From positions 31,522,732-31,586,731 of the forward strand of contig NC_134528.1 in assembly GCF_027942865.1 (NCBI RefSeq): a DNA stretch of 64,000 nt, in the 5' to 3' direction. Numbering within the stretch: position 1 is the first letter of the stretch; every line of letters starts with the position of its first letter. Origin of the DNA: Odontesthes bonariensis. Lineage: Eukaryota > Chordata > Actinopteri > Atheriniformes > Atherinopsidae. Of the stretch, positions 30,464 through 40,429 are shown in pieces. The notes under the pieces were generated by a model. The model had not been told where the DNA came from and did no database searches. It saw nothing but the letters and a program-made list of their open reading frames with translations. Position numbers and translations under genes: made by a program.

Positions 30464-32932
30464 TCAACTTCTAGACCACAAAACTATATCAGGCCTTAAA
30501 TTTGTAGAGGCTATCTCCTGGGGAACAACAAGCTTATTTCCTAAATCTACCTGCATCTCCCAATCACAAGCATCCTCCAAGCTGCCGTGCCTCCTTATCG
30601 TCTTATTAACTTTCTCCCCCTCTTGAACAAACTGAATTGCAACTCTCTTCACCTTAGACCCTCCTAAGTTTACCTGCCTTCCTTTATCTTCAATACCTGC
30701 AGCTAAGCTTCTTAATACTTGGTCATGTCGCCATGTATACCGGCCTTGTGACAGACTAACCTTACAACCTGACAAAATATGCCTTAGAGTTGCAGTACCT
30801 GAACAAAACGAACATAACGGGTCTCCATTTACCCAGAGTTTTAGGTTCTGGGGAGTTGGCAATACATCATATGTTGCCCCTATCAAAAATCTAATACTCC
30901 TTTCCTCCATACTCCACAGCTCTTTCCAAGTAAGCTTTTTCTTCTCTACACCTTCCCAATTCACCCACCGTCCCTGCTTAGCCTGAGCCACTGCCTTTGC
31001 ACCCCTTAACATTTCCTCCTGTCTACGAACCTGCTCAACAACTAGCTTTCTCTTCTCCTTGGGACCTGCTCTACTCCACACTGGTTTGCCTGGGCCAAGC
31101 CTCAAGCCTCCCCGGCCTATTTGCACATTACCCACAATCTCTGCATGTCTAAGAGTTGCTTCTGCCTCCTGAGCTGCCATTCTTGGTTTCCACTTCCTCC
31201 CCTTAGTTGGGTTTGGAACCACCTTAATGACTACCACATCTTTACTCCCAGCTAACAGGAGCTCTGTCCTAACTTTAGTACATTTAAACTCCTCTACTAG
31301 ACTAGATACTGGGAGCTGGAGTATGCCTTTCCCATACAGTGCCACAGTACTTAAGCATCTAGGAACACCTAGCCACTTCCTAATATAAAAACTAACTAAT
31401 CTTTCCATTTTCTCTACAACAGATAATGGAATCTCATACACAGACAGTGGCCACATCAACCTAGGAAACAATCCAAACTGCAGACACCACAGCTTCAACT
31501 TTCCTGGAAGTTCTGATTTATTTATTCTATCCAGTCCCTCAGCAACATCTTTCCTAAACTGCACTGCCCGCTCTCCATCATTCATGTCTGCCTGGTACCA
31601 CCTGCCTAAACTCTTTACTGCCTTTTCCTTAATTATTGGAATGCTTTCTTCATCTATTACAAACTTTCTATCACTTAATTTCCCTCTACTTATTGAGATA
31701 CTTCTAGACTTAGTAGGTTTGATTTTCATCCCAGCCCACTTTAGATTTTTATTAAGTCTCTCAAGTATTCTCTTCATACATGGCACTGTTGTAGTCACTA
31801 ACGTCATATCATCCATGTATGCTCTAATTGGTGTAAGACGCATGCCATCCTGACGTCTCTCTCCACCTACAACCCACTTGGAAGCTCTAATAATTATCTC
31901 CATCGCCATTGTAAATGCAAATGGAGAAATTGTACACCCTTCCATAATGCCTATTTCTAGCCTCTGCCAACCTGTTGTGAAACCTGCTGTACTTAGGCAC
32001 AGTCTAATATCCTGAAAATATGCTCTCACTAAGTTAACAACTATTACAGGCACTCTAAAATACTCAAATGCTTTCCAAATAAGGCTATGTGGCACTGAAC
32101 CAAATGCATTTGCTAGATCCAGAAATATAACATGCAAGTCTTTTTTCTCAATCTTGGCTGTCTGAATCTGATGCCAAATCATGCTAGTGTGCTCTAAACA
32201 CCCTGCGAAACCTGGTATTCCTGCCTTCTGCACAGTAGTATCTATTAAACTATTCTTTTCTAAATAACTAGCTAATCTCTGTGCAACTAAACTAAAGAAA
32301 ATCTTCCCCTCTACATTTAGGAGAGAGATCATCCGGAACTGACTCAGGTCCGAGGACTCTTTCTCCTTTGGAATAAGAACGCCTCCTGCCCTACGCCATG
32401 CTCTAGGAATAACCTGTTTCTCCCAAACTATTCTTAATTGCCTCCACAAAAACTTTAGGATATCAGGTGCACTTTTATAAACCCGGTAGGGGACTCCATT
32501 TGGCCCTGGGGCCGATGAAGCCTTTGCACGCCTGACTACCTCCTCAACCTCCTTCCAGCTAGGTGGTCTAACATCCATCTTATGAGCTATCTCTCCTAAT
32601 GGTAGCATGTCAGGTGGAAGGCCTACTACTCTACGCTGCTCAAGATCTGAATATGTATTTCTTAGATTCTCTTCCACCTCTGACTTTGTTGCCTTAAGCT
32701 GCCCTCCCTTTTCCTGGTTAAACAATCCTTTAACAAACTTGAACGGGTCCCTGTAAAATGCCGTCCTTACATATTCTTTCTTCTTTCTCTTTTTCCTAAG
32801 ACATTCAGCCCTTCTGAGTATTGCTAGCCTGTTTCTCAATTCTTCCTGCAAAACATTAATTCCCTCCCTCTCTTCTTCTGTAGCTCTTTTCCACCTTAAC
32901 CAATTTCTCCATCTCTTTTTACCGTCTAGACT
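30464..32932 (-). CDS. RLE LINE reverse transcriptase and CCHC region (795 codons from first ATG)
   Basis: Open from about 32932, with the first ATG at 32851. Polymerase motifs run in order: KASSAPGPNGVPYRVYKSAP, RMISLLNVEGKIFFSLVAQRL, motif A IFLDLANAFGSVPHSL, GIMEGCTISPFAF, motif C AYMDDMTLV. Then CSFCSGTATLRHILSGC (C-x2-C-x7-H-x4-C) and LRPDIVLWSRS, the start of the endonuclease (PD box), directly followed by TGA. Confidence 0.85.
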   Translation of the reverse strand, partial: SLDGKKRWRNWLRWKRATEEEREGINVLQEELRNRLAILRRAECLRKKRKKKEYVRTAFYRDPFKFVKGLFNQEKGGQLKATKSEVEENLRNTYSDLEQRRVVGLPPDMLPLGEIAHKMDVRPPSWKEVEEVVRRAKASSAPGPNGVPYRVYKSAPDILKFLWRQLRIVWEKQVIPRAWRRAGGVLIPKEKESSDLSQFRMISLLNVEGKIFFSLVAQRLASYLEKNSLIDTTVQKAGIPGFAGCLEHTSMIWHQIQTAKIEKKDLHVIFLDLANAFGSVPHSLIWKAFEYFRVPVIVVNLVRAYFQDIRLCLSTAGFTTGWQRLEIGIMEGCTISPFAFTMAMEIIIRASKWVVGGERRQDGMRLTPIRAYMDDMTLVTTTVPCMKRILERLNKNLKWAGMKIKPTKSRSISISRGKLSDRKFVIDEESIPIIKEKAVKSLGRWYQADMNDGERAVQFRKDVAEGLDRINKSELPGKLKLWCLQFGLFPRLMWPLSVYEIPLSVVEKMERLVSFYIRKWLGVPRCLSTVALYGKGILQLPVSSLVEEFKCTKVRTELLLAGSKDVVVIKVVPNPTKGRKWKPRMAAQEAEATLRHAEIVGNVQIGRGGLRLGPGKPVWSRAGPKEKRKLVVEQVRRQEEMLRGAKAVAQAKQGRWVNWEGVEKKKLTWKELWSMEERSIRFLIGATYDVLPTPQNLKLWVNGDPLCSFCSGTATLRHILSGCKVSLSQGRYTWRHDQVLRSLAAGIEDKGRQVNLGGSKVKRVAIQFVQEGEKVNKTIRRHGSLEDACDWEMQVDLGNKLVVPQEIASTNLRPDIVLWSRS

Positions 32933-33270
32933 TACCTAAATGTACTCTTTCAACCCTCTTTCTATCTTGCACCCCAAATCTCTCTACACCATAGGAATAA
33001 ATTATATCTCCCATCTTCTCTAGCCTATCGCTTGCATTTCCTCCTAACCTACCTAATATTATCGACAAATCTTTATTGACTGCCTCCCATTCTTTGTAAC
33101 TATTTGCCCTAGGCCACTTAACTCTATCTTTCTGCTCCATATTTCTCTCTTTAACTGGCCTATTCACCTCAGTATCAGGTGCATCCCTTCTTAGAACCTC
33201 CTCCTCCCCCTCCGTAGCTGTGTTATTGATATCCTTCGGACTGTGGTTTTCTACCTGCCGCTGGACTTCA
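32919..33270 (-). pseudogene. RLE LINE linker segment
   Basis: The frame continues as SDEVQRQVENHSPKDI, then MNRPVKERNMEQKDRVKWPR and SYGVERFG, until TAA at about 32938. Removing one T at 32938 would put it in frame with the long polymerase ORF downstream, so a single-base insertion is the likely lesion. Confidence 0.6.
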
Positions 33271-33276
33271 TCCGAC

Positions 33277-33576
33277 TTACTCGATTCTTAAAAAGTACTG
33301 ATCGATGCGGCCACACTGCCCTTCCTTTACCACACATCTCTTTCTTCCCTGATGCATTTTAAGGCCTCTAACTGATGTTACTTTCTGCCAGCCATAAGGA
33401 CAAACCTGGAGCTTACTTGCCTCTAGCCTACCACTTTTATTATGTCCAACTACGCTCTCTTTCCTCTGAGAACTATTCTGGTCAGTTCTAGCCCTAGAGA
33501 ATAGGTCCGTGCCCCTATCCTTCACTGAGTCGCGTATCCACCTCATAGTCATGTTCGTTCCAGTGTCAGTTGCCAT
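33277..33576 (-). pseudogene. RLE LINE N-terminal zinc-finger segment
   Basis: Reads LQVCPYGWQKVTSVRGLKMH, then QGRKRC. The pattern is a C2H2/C2HC-like finger of the kind seen at the N-terminus of this LINE group, but the expected second cysteine after CPY is missing. The frame is lost at ESSKSDE, near the TAA at 33277. Confidence 0.6.
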
Positions 33577-33860
33577 GTAGTCTGCCTGTGAGTCATCTTC
33601 CGCCCCTGCTCTCGCTGACTCTAGGGGTATTCTCTTTAATCTGTTTGTAGCTTATGTTGGTTGAAACAAAGCTGCTAGGCCTCGCTACCGCTACCATGGA
33701 TTGCTAGCCCATGGCAGCACCTTTGGGGTCTTTGCCTCCTGTCAGCTGTCTTTCCAATCTCTCACATGGTCTTTCCCTTGTTGTCAGCTGCCCTATTCAC
33801 AACAGTCACTAGCTAGGCTAGATATACACCTGCGTTACATTATGGGGAACTTTAAATGAC

Positions 33861-34725
33861 AACAGCAGAAGATGATAAGACTGTTGATGCAACAGGGACC
33901 CCCTAAACCTTTGGACAGGGTTAAAGCTAACCAGGTTTAGTTGCTCATGTGAAAATGACATCTCAAATCGAAATCATATCAATGGGTTCTTTAGGTCTTT
34001 CAAAGAATTGTGTTCCGACAGTGATGGTCTTCTACACATCATTTTTGGACATCTTAAGGTGTTAAAAACCGCCAGTTGGCCTTCTTTATGGAAACTGAAA
34101 TAATATTGAGCTACAGAGGTGTCTTTAAGATTTGCATTTTTGTGCCACACTGGTTAACAGTTTGGAAAAAAGTCCAGCTCTTACTGTGGTGTGTTCACCT
34201 CAGTGACCAACAGGTGGAAGCACCGAGCACAAAGAGCAGCGAAGGTTCATGGAATGGTAGCGCGGAGGCGGAGCAGTTTATGGTGGGGTCCAGCAGCACA
34301 AAGCAGATATTGTCCCACAAAGACTAATATGACACAGCTGACTTAAGGAATCACATCTCTTTAATTAAAAAAACAAACAAACATAGAAGGATCTTTTAAT
34401 AATACAGACAAACCATGAAATGTTTCATATTTTCTGGCACATTCCGATATGTTTGTGTACTGTAAAAATCTTTCCTCATGTAATGTTCTAAATTTCCATT
34501 TAATTTCATCAACACGTTGCATTTCATTCAGTAATCCCCAACATTAACAATATAGGTGTCAGATACATTAAAAAGTCAGTTTAATTTCCCCCAAACAACC
34601 AAAATGTAATGTAATGAACCCACACGAGTGTCCTGTCTGCGATGAAAAATGAAAGAATTAAAGTGGCTTAAAGACCCAAGTTAAATAAATCAAACACAAT
34701 GGAGCAATTCACAAAATCCTCAAAA
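33861..34725. other. intergenic, nothing recognised
   Basis: AT-rich, with no exon-like or transposon-like sequence that I can name. Confidence 0.4.
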
Positions 34726-34729
34726 AACT

Positions 34730-36500
34730 TTAGCTGAACAAAAACATCAAACTATTAAATGTGGTTTGCTGAATATCAGATCTCTCCTTTCGAAGTCTCT
34801 GTTAGTGAATGAGTTGATTTGTGATCATCATATTGATATATTTTGTCTTACAGAAACCTGGCTGCAGCAGGAGGATCATGTTAGCATCATGTTAGCATCA
34901 TGTTAGCATTAATGAAGCAACTCCCTCTGACTGTTTAAATGTTCACGTTCCTGGAACCACAGGCAGAGGAGGAGGAGTGGCAGCTATTTTCAGATCAGGG
35001 TTACTAATCAGTCCCAGACCCAAGATTAGTTTGAGCTCTTTTGAATCTCTGATTCTCCAATGTGACAGAAAGACAGAAATAAGCTCATCAGTCACCTGGA
35101 GATATCTTCTTGGTATTATCTGCAAAAATGATCGTGAACACCTGAAAGGAAGTAGGTTTTTTTTTTTTTTTCTTCAAATTTCACTCAACCTGGAAAGATA
35201 ATGTACAAAATTGCCCTCAGTAAATCGAAGTAGAGAAAACAAATCTTCCCAGCCTTCTTACACAAGTATGGTTAGGTACAGCTGATCAGTGACGTTCCTC
35301 TAATTTAGAAGTCTCAATTAGTCTGGAAAGATAGTTTAATAACGTATAAGAAAGCCCTTCGTAAAGCTAGAACTGCTTATTATTCATCACTGATAGAAGA
35401 GAATAAGAACAATCCCAGGTTTCTCTTCAGCACTGTAGCCAGTCTGACTAAGAGTCCGAGCTCTGCTGAGCCAGTTATTCCTTTAACTCTCAGCAGTGAT
35501 GATTTCATGAGCTTCTTCATCAATAAAATTGTTTCTATCAGAGAGAAGATTGATGGAGTCCTTCCCACTATTATCAGTGATGTATCATCAAGTACAGCAG
35601 CTTTAGAAGTATCTTTAGAACCTGATTTGTATTCAGACGGCTTCTGTCCAGTTGATCTCTCTGAACTAACAACAGCAATAGTCTCTTCTAAACCATCAAC
35701 TTGTGTTTTAGACCCAATCCCAACCAGACTGTTCAAGGAGGTTTTCCCATTAATTGACACTTCCATATTGGATTTGATCAATCTGTCTTTGTTGACGGGA
35801 TATGTACCTCAGACTTTTAAGGTTTCTGTAATTAAACCTTTACTTAAAAAACCTACTCTTGATTCAGAAGTGTTGGCTCATTATAGACCTATATCCAATC
35901 TCCCTTTTATGTCTAAAGTTCTTGAAAAAATAGTTGCAGCTCAGCTTTGTGATCACTTACACAGAAATAATTTGTTTGAAGAGTTTCAGTCAGGATTCAG
36001 AGTGCATCATAGCACAGAAACAGCACTGCTGAAAGTTACCAATGATCTCCTCTTAGCCTCTGATAGCGGACTTGTGTCTGTGCTTGTCCTGTTGGATCTC
36101 AGTGCTGCATTTGATACGGTCGATCACAGTATCTTATTACACAGACTTGAACATGTTATTGGGATTAAAGGAACTGCATTAGGCTGGTTTAAGTCATATT
36201 TATCTGATAGATTTCAGTTTGTTCTTGTAAAAAAAACATTCTAATGTTGATTGTGGATGAAAAGCCTTCAGCTGATCCTAAATGCTGCAGCCAGAGTTCT
36301 GATGAGAACTAACAGGAGAGATCATATTTCTCCAGTTTTAGCTTCTCTTCATTGGCTCCCTGTTAAATTCAGAATAGAATTTAAGATTCTTCTCCTCACA
36401 TATAAAGCTCTTAATGACCGAGCTCCATCATATCTTAAAGATCTCATTAAGGCTTCTTCCTGTTAAAAGGAGTTTTTTTCTTTCCACTGTACCTTGTGCA
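34730..36500 (+). mobile_element. L2-type LINE, internally deleted
   Basis: Endonuclease start at 34755-34870 ([27 protein letters not shown]), a triplicated ATGTTAGCATC at 34880-34910, then a polymerase frame at 35507-36244 with motif [21 protein letters not shown]. Motif C and flanks are missing: the frame ends at FVLVKKTF and resumes with [20 protein letters not shown] at 36262. The 3' UTR starts at 36450. Confidence 0.88.
35507..36244 (+). pseudogene. L2 reverse transcriptase fragment
   Basis: 245 codons with HYRPISNLPFMSKVLEKIVA, FQSGFRVHHSTETALLKV and [12 protein letters not shown]. It lacks the YADD box, so it cannot be an active polymerase. Confidence 0.85.
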
Positions 36501-38100
36501 CACTGGTATTGAATCCAAGAGACGTTTCTGTACAGTCAGTTGGTTTCTTTATCTAGGCAGTTCTAACAAATTGGCTTTCTTATGTATACATTCAGTTAGT
36601 ATTAAATGAGTGCATCTACTTGGACTTGAATATAACTTGCTCCCCTTTGTGTGACGTGCCCTGAGATGTTTGGCATTTCATTATTCAAAACTGATTCGCC
36701 TTCACTGGTTAAACATAAATGATCAAAGAAGAGAGGAACAATGGTTGCTAAGCAAGCTACATTACCGGTAAAGACAACTTACATATGTAGTATGTAATGT
36801 CTGTTGACACCATAACGTCACAAACTGGTTTGGACCATTTCTGAAGCTTTAAGTTCAGCATTTTGACCAATGCCATCCTGATTTTTTCTTTTATAAACCT
36901 GATGTTACAAGTGAGGAAAGGAAACTATTTATGCTGATACAACACCACAAAGAAGGGTCAAGACACTTTGCACTGGCATCTCTTTTCAGACCCAGCGGCT
37001 ACATTCATCTCTTATGTACAGGACCCATACTGCTGAACAACCTGTGCGCTTCAGCCCCAGCAGACATCTGCAGTCCTTTCACACAGACAGCAGAGGAAAT
37101 AAGGATGCTATTCAACTTTCTACAGTCCTCGCACCATGTGTACCGTTAATGGCTGATGTGACACACCCACTGCCCAAAGGTCACCGACCTTAACTGTTCG
37201 AAATGCAGCAAAATTGGAAAATAAAGGCAAAGGGTAGAATCTCCTCAGATAAATACAAGAATCTCTTCTTGTGGGTCATAAATCATGATTAGAGTCTGGA
37301 AAACGGCAAACAGTCGACTCTTATCTTTTAACCTTTTTTTGTGCCTCATCTGATGCACCTTTCCTTTGTCCTACACATACTCACCCTGATGTGGGCTTCA
37401 TGGTCTTGTTTCTGGTTCACATGAGGTGAAATGTACAATTTTACAGTGGTTTTTCCTACATTTCCCTTTTTATCTAATCTTCCTCAGAAGTGTATTGGTT
37501 GTCTTATAGTCTTATAGTGTAGGGGGAAACCAATGACCATCGAGGCGCTGCGAGCTGACCAAAGGCACAATGTTGATGTCAATCTTTACTCATAGTACAA
37601 CTTATTTTAATACATTTATAGAACAGATTGTTGTGGCAGAGACTCCAGAGACAGAGTGGTCATCTTCCAACTGGAAGTTCTATGGTTCAGTCCCCAGCTT
37701 CTTCATGTCCTCGCCCTGAAACTCACTATTCCAGCGTGTCTCAACGCAGCAGTCAGTCTTCTTCCCTCATCTTCAGGCCAGTCCTTGTACCTGAGCATCT
37801 TCAGAGGAATGTGTTTTCTCTTTGTTAAGCCACTTAACTCTGAGCTATGAACCATTCAGGCAGGAAAAAGGCTCCTAACTCAAGGAATGAACCAGTGTTG
37901 TGTCCAACTTAGCAAAGAAGCCGTTTTAAACTGGATCTTTAGGCACTTTGTTCCCAGCAGCCTGTCACAGAGACACATCATTTGTTCCCATTTCTTTAGC
38001 TGCATGTGTGAAAAACAGCAAAGATAACACAGTGTGACAGACAGAAAACAGGATTTCTGCAGCAACAAGGTGATTCCCAAAGAGCTGTTAGCTGAAAACT
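36501..38100. other. intergenic, nothing firm
   Basis: 37620-37760 has a tRNA-like GGTTCAGTCCCCAGC and neighbours also seen in the 7280-7460 repeat. A GTCTTATAGTCTTATAG doublet lies at 37500-37516. No gene. Confidence 0.45.
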
Positions 38101-38114
38101 TGGCATATCTCAGC

Positions 38115-38715
38115 ATGGTGTGCAGTGTGTCCTTAAAACATTTGAGGAAACTGGACAAGTGGAGGACAGAAGAAGAAGTGTCAGGCCTAAAGAACTATCT
38201 CCAGCAGATGAACAGGATCTGAAAGTGATGTCCTTAAGAAAGAGGAAAACATCCAGCAAAGACCTGACACAGGAGCTGAGAGATGCATCTGGACCTTCAG
38301 CTGATCCATCTGCTGTTGGCCCAAGCCTCATCAGAAATGGGCTCCATGGAAGGGTGGCTGTCAAGAAGCCGTTCTTCAGGAAGGGAAACAGGGAGAAAAG
38401 GCTGAGCTGTGCCAAAGGACACAAGAAGTGGGCTGAAAATCAGTGGCAGCAGGTCTGATGGAGGGATGAATCCTCCCCAGAGCCCGGAGCTCAACATTAC
38501 TGAAGCAGTGTGGGATCATGTTGGCAGAGAACGCAACAAAAGGCAGCCCACATCCAAAGAAGAGCTTTGGGATGTCCTTCAAGAAGCCTGGAGAACTATT
38601 CCTGAAGACTCCTTAAAGAAAGGACAGAAAGCTGGTCTGAGAGGGTTCAGGCTGTGTTGGAGGAGAAAGGAGCTCAGAGCAGAGATTCACTTTAAAGCTG
38701 CTCAGAACTGAACTA
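38115..38715 (+). mobile_element. Tc1-type transposon remnant, internally deleted
   Basis: The plus strand reads KTFEETGQVEDRRRSVRPKE (N-terminal HTH region), SSKDLTQELRDASG and GHKKWAENQWQQV, then jumps to SPELNITEAVWDHVGRERNK and SKEELWDVLQEAWRTIPED, the C-terminal end. The segment with the second catalytic aspartate is deleted and the frame changes at about 38458. Confidence 0.85.
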
Positions 38716-39031
38716 ACTCTGGTTCTGCCTCAGATTCTGGGTTTATGTTCATGTTGGAACATGTTTCAGTGAATCTCTGCAGCTGTTACCATGGAAACAT
38801 CTGCAGATATTCACTTTAAAGCTGCTCAGAACTGAACTAACTCTGGTTCTGCCTCAGATTCTGGGTTTATGTTCATGTTGGAACATGTTTCAGTGAATCT
38901 CTGCAGCTGTTACCATGGAAACATCTGCAGATATTCACTTTAAAGCTGCTCAGAACTGAACTAACTCTGGTTCTGCCTCAGATTCTGGGTTTATGTTCAT
39001 GTTGGAACATGTTTCAGTGAATCTCTGCAGC
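38685..39031 (+). repeat. 124-bp tandem repeat, three copies
   Basis: ATTCACTTTAAAGCTGCTCA begins at 38685, 38809 and 38933, exactly 124 bases apart, with almost no differences. The unit is made of the Tc1 3' flank. Confidence 0.92.
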
Positions 39032-39038
39032 TGCTTCC

Positions 39039-39221
39039 TTTATTCAATGTGTGTAAAGAAATGAGAGCCTCAGGAGATCATTATGCAGAACTTTAGATAA
39101 GCTGTATAAGTGGCCCATTTACCAATAATAACAGACAAAATGTTTGGGCACAGACATGGAAACCAAGCTGGAGGAACACATTCTTCTTGCTGCGACTTGA
39201 AACAGTTTTTGGAATCTCTAC
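39039..39221 (-). other. naglu: naglu 3' UTR with polyadenylation signal
   Basis: On the minus strand an AATAAA lies at 39044-39039, 178 bases after the stop codon. It sits at the edge of the 124-bp repeat array, so the transcript would end within or just before that array. Confidence 0.5.
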
Positions 39222-40429
39222 TTATTGGAGTCTCTTAATGGCCTGTGGATAGTACTTGAGGAAGATTCTGTGGGCAATCTCATAAGTGTCTCCCTGAGGT
39301 TTGGTTGGATACTTTCTGCCATTGTAAATGAATCCCTTTTCTACCTGGAAAACTGCCTGGTTGAAGGTGTTCTGACTGAAAGGAAGTCCACTATCCAGAC
39401 ACTCCACAAGTGTTTGGACAAATAGCCCCCATCGCTGGGCATAGTAGTCCTCCATAAGACCCCCCCACTCTTTGCTGGCATAGTCCAGGATCTCACCATT
39501 GGGACCCCACAGAGTGAGCTGGTTTCTGGCATTCATGTCATAGAGTTGTGCCTCCATCTCATCCAGGGCTATGGATTGCGCCTGCTCTAACCATGTCCCC
39601 AACAGAAAGTAGCGGTTGCTATTCAGCAAACGGCTGAGTTCAGGCAAGAGGTCATAGATCAGCACACCACCTGCAGTCAGCAGCTCTGGCATCTTTTTAT
39701 TCTGGAAAGCGTCTGCGATATCCTGGTAAAACGATGTTGTCAGGACTTGTAGGACCTGCCGAGTCACATCCACAAGATCATACCGGAAGGTCTCCTTGGA
39801 CATAAGAGAAGGAGCTGCTTCCATAAACAGTCTCCAAGATTCAAACAAGTCAGCAGGGTCATACCAAAGGCCAGTATTCAAGTGGAAGGAAGGCCTGCGC
39901 ACCAGGGGGCTGTGGTTGTGGTTCCTGTAATGCGGCACAGTGCAGTTGTAAACGCTGGTGAATAAGAGCTTCCATGCAGCAGTCAGGTTCTCTTGTGTGC
40001 TGCCGTAGCGGCGCACTGCATATAGTGAAGCCCATTTGGTCAAGTTGACTGGCTCCTTGCGCCAAGCCAGCTCGCTCATAAGCTCATAAATCACAGGATT
40101 CTGCTCAATACCCTCAGGTGTCATGCCTATGCCTACCAAGGTCGAATTTGGGAAATGCAAGGCTTTGAAGGGCTCTGAATTGATGCTTTCAACTGTGCCA
40201 AAGAAACCACTGTTGCCCCCAAAGTTGTGCAGCATGCACCAAATAAAGGGCTGTCCATAAAAAGATTCCGTGTTGGAGAAAATTGGCTCAGTCTCTGCAA
40301 ACAGATCAAGCACAATCATTCGCCCGAGGGGCACTCCATTTAGTAGTGACCGAATCTGTGCAGGCTTCCAGAATTTGGCATCACTGAAGAACAGCCAGCC
40401 TTGCATCAGCCATATTGCTTTAGGATCCA
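39222..40429 (-). CDS. naglu: naglu exon 6 (terminal)
   Basis: 1208 bases encoding the second half of the protein in one exon, as in other vertebrates. Holds the second catalytic glutamate ([20 protein letters not shown]) and the C-terminal domain ending [13 protein letters not shown]. Acceptor CCTCAG at 40430. Confidence 0.97.

Larger units (their letters stand above)
30143..33860 (-). mobile_element. NeSL/R2-like LINE with restriction-like endonuclease
   Basis: The order on the minus strand is a leader, an N-terminal zinc-finger segment, an R/K-rich linker, reverse transcriptase, a CCHC motif and a PD-D/E type endonuclease at the C terminus. That order defines RLE-encoding LINEs. The coding sequence is interrupted by two frameshifts (near 33276 and near 32940) and one TGA (about 30466). 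The left and right limits are estimates. Confidence 0.82.

Noticed and set aside
39859..40065. Small frames antisense or out of frame inside naglu exon 6
   Set aside because: Shadows of the naglu coding sequence.
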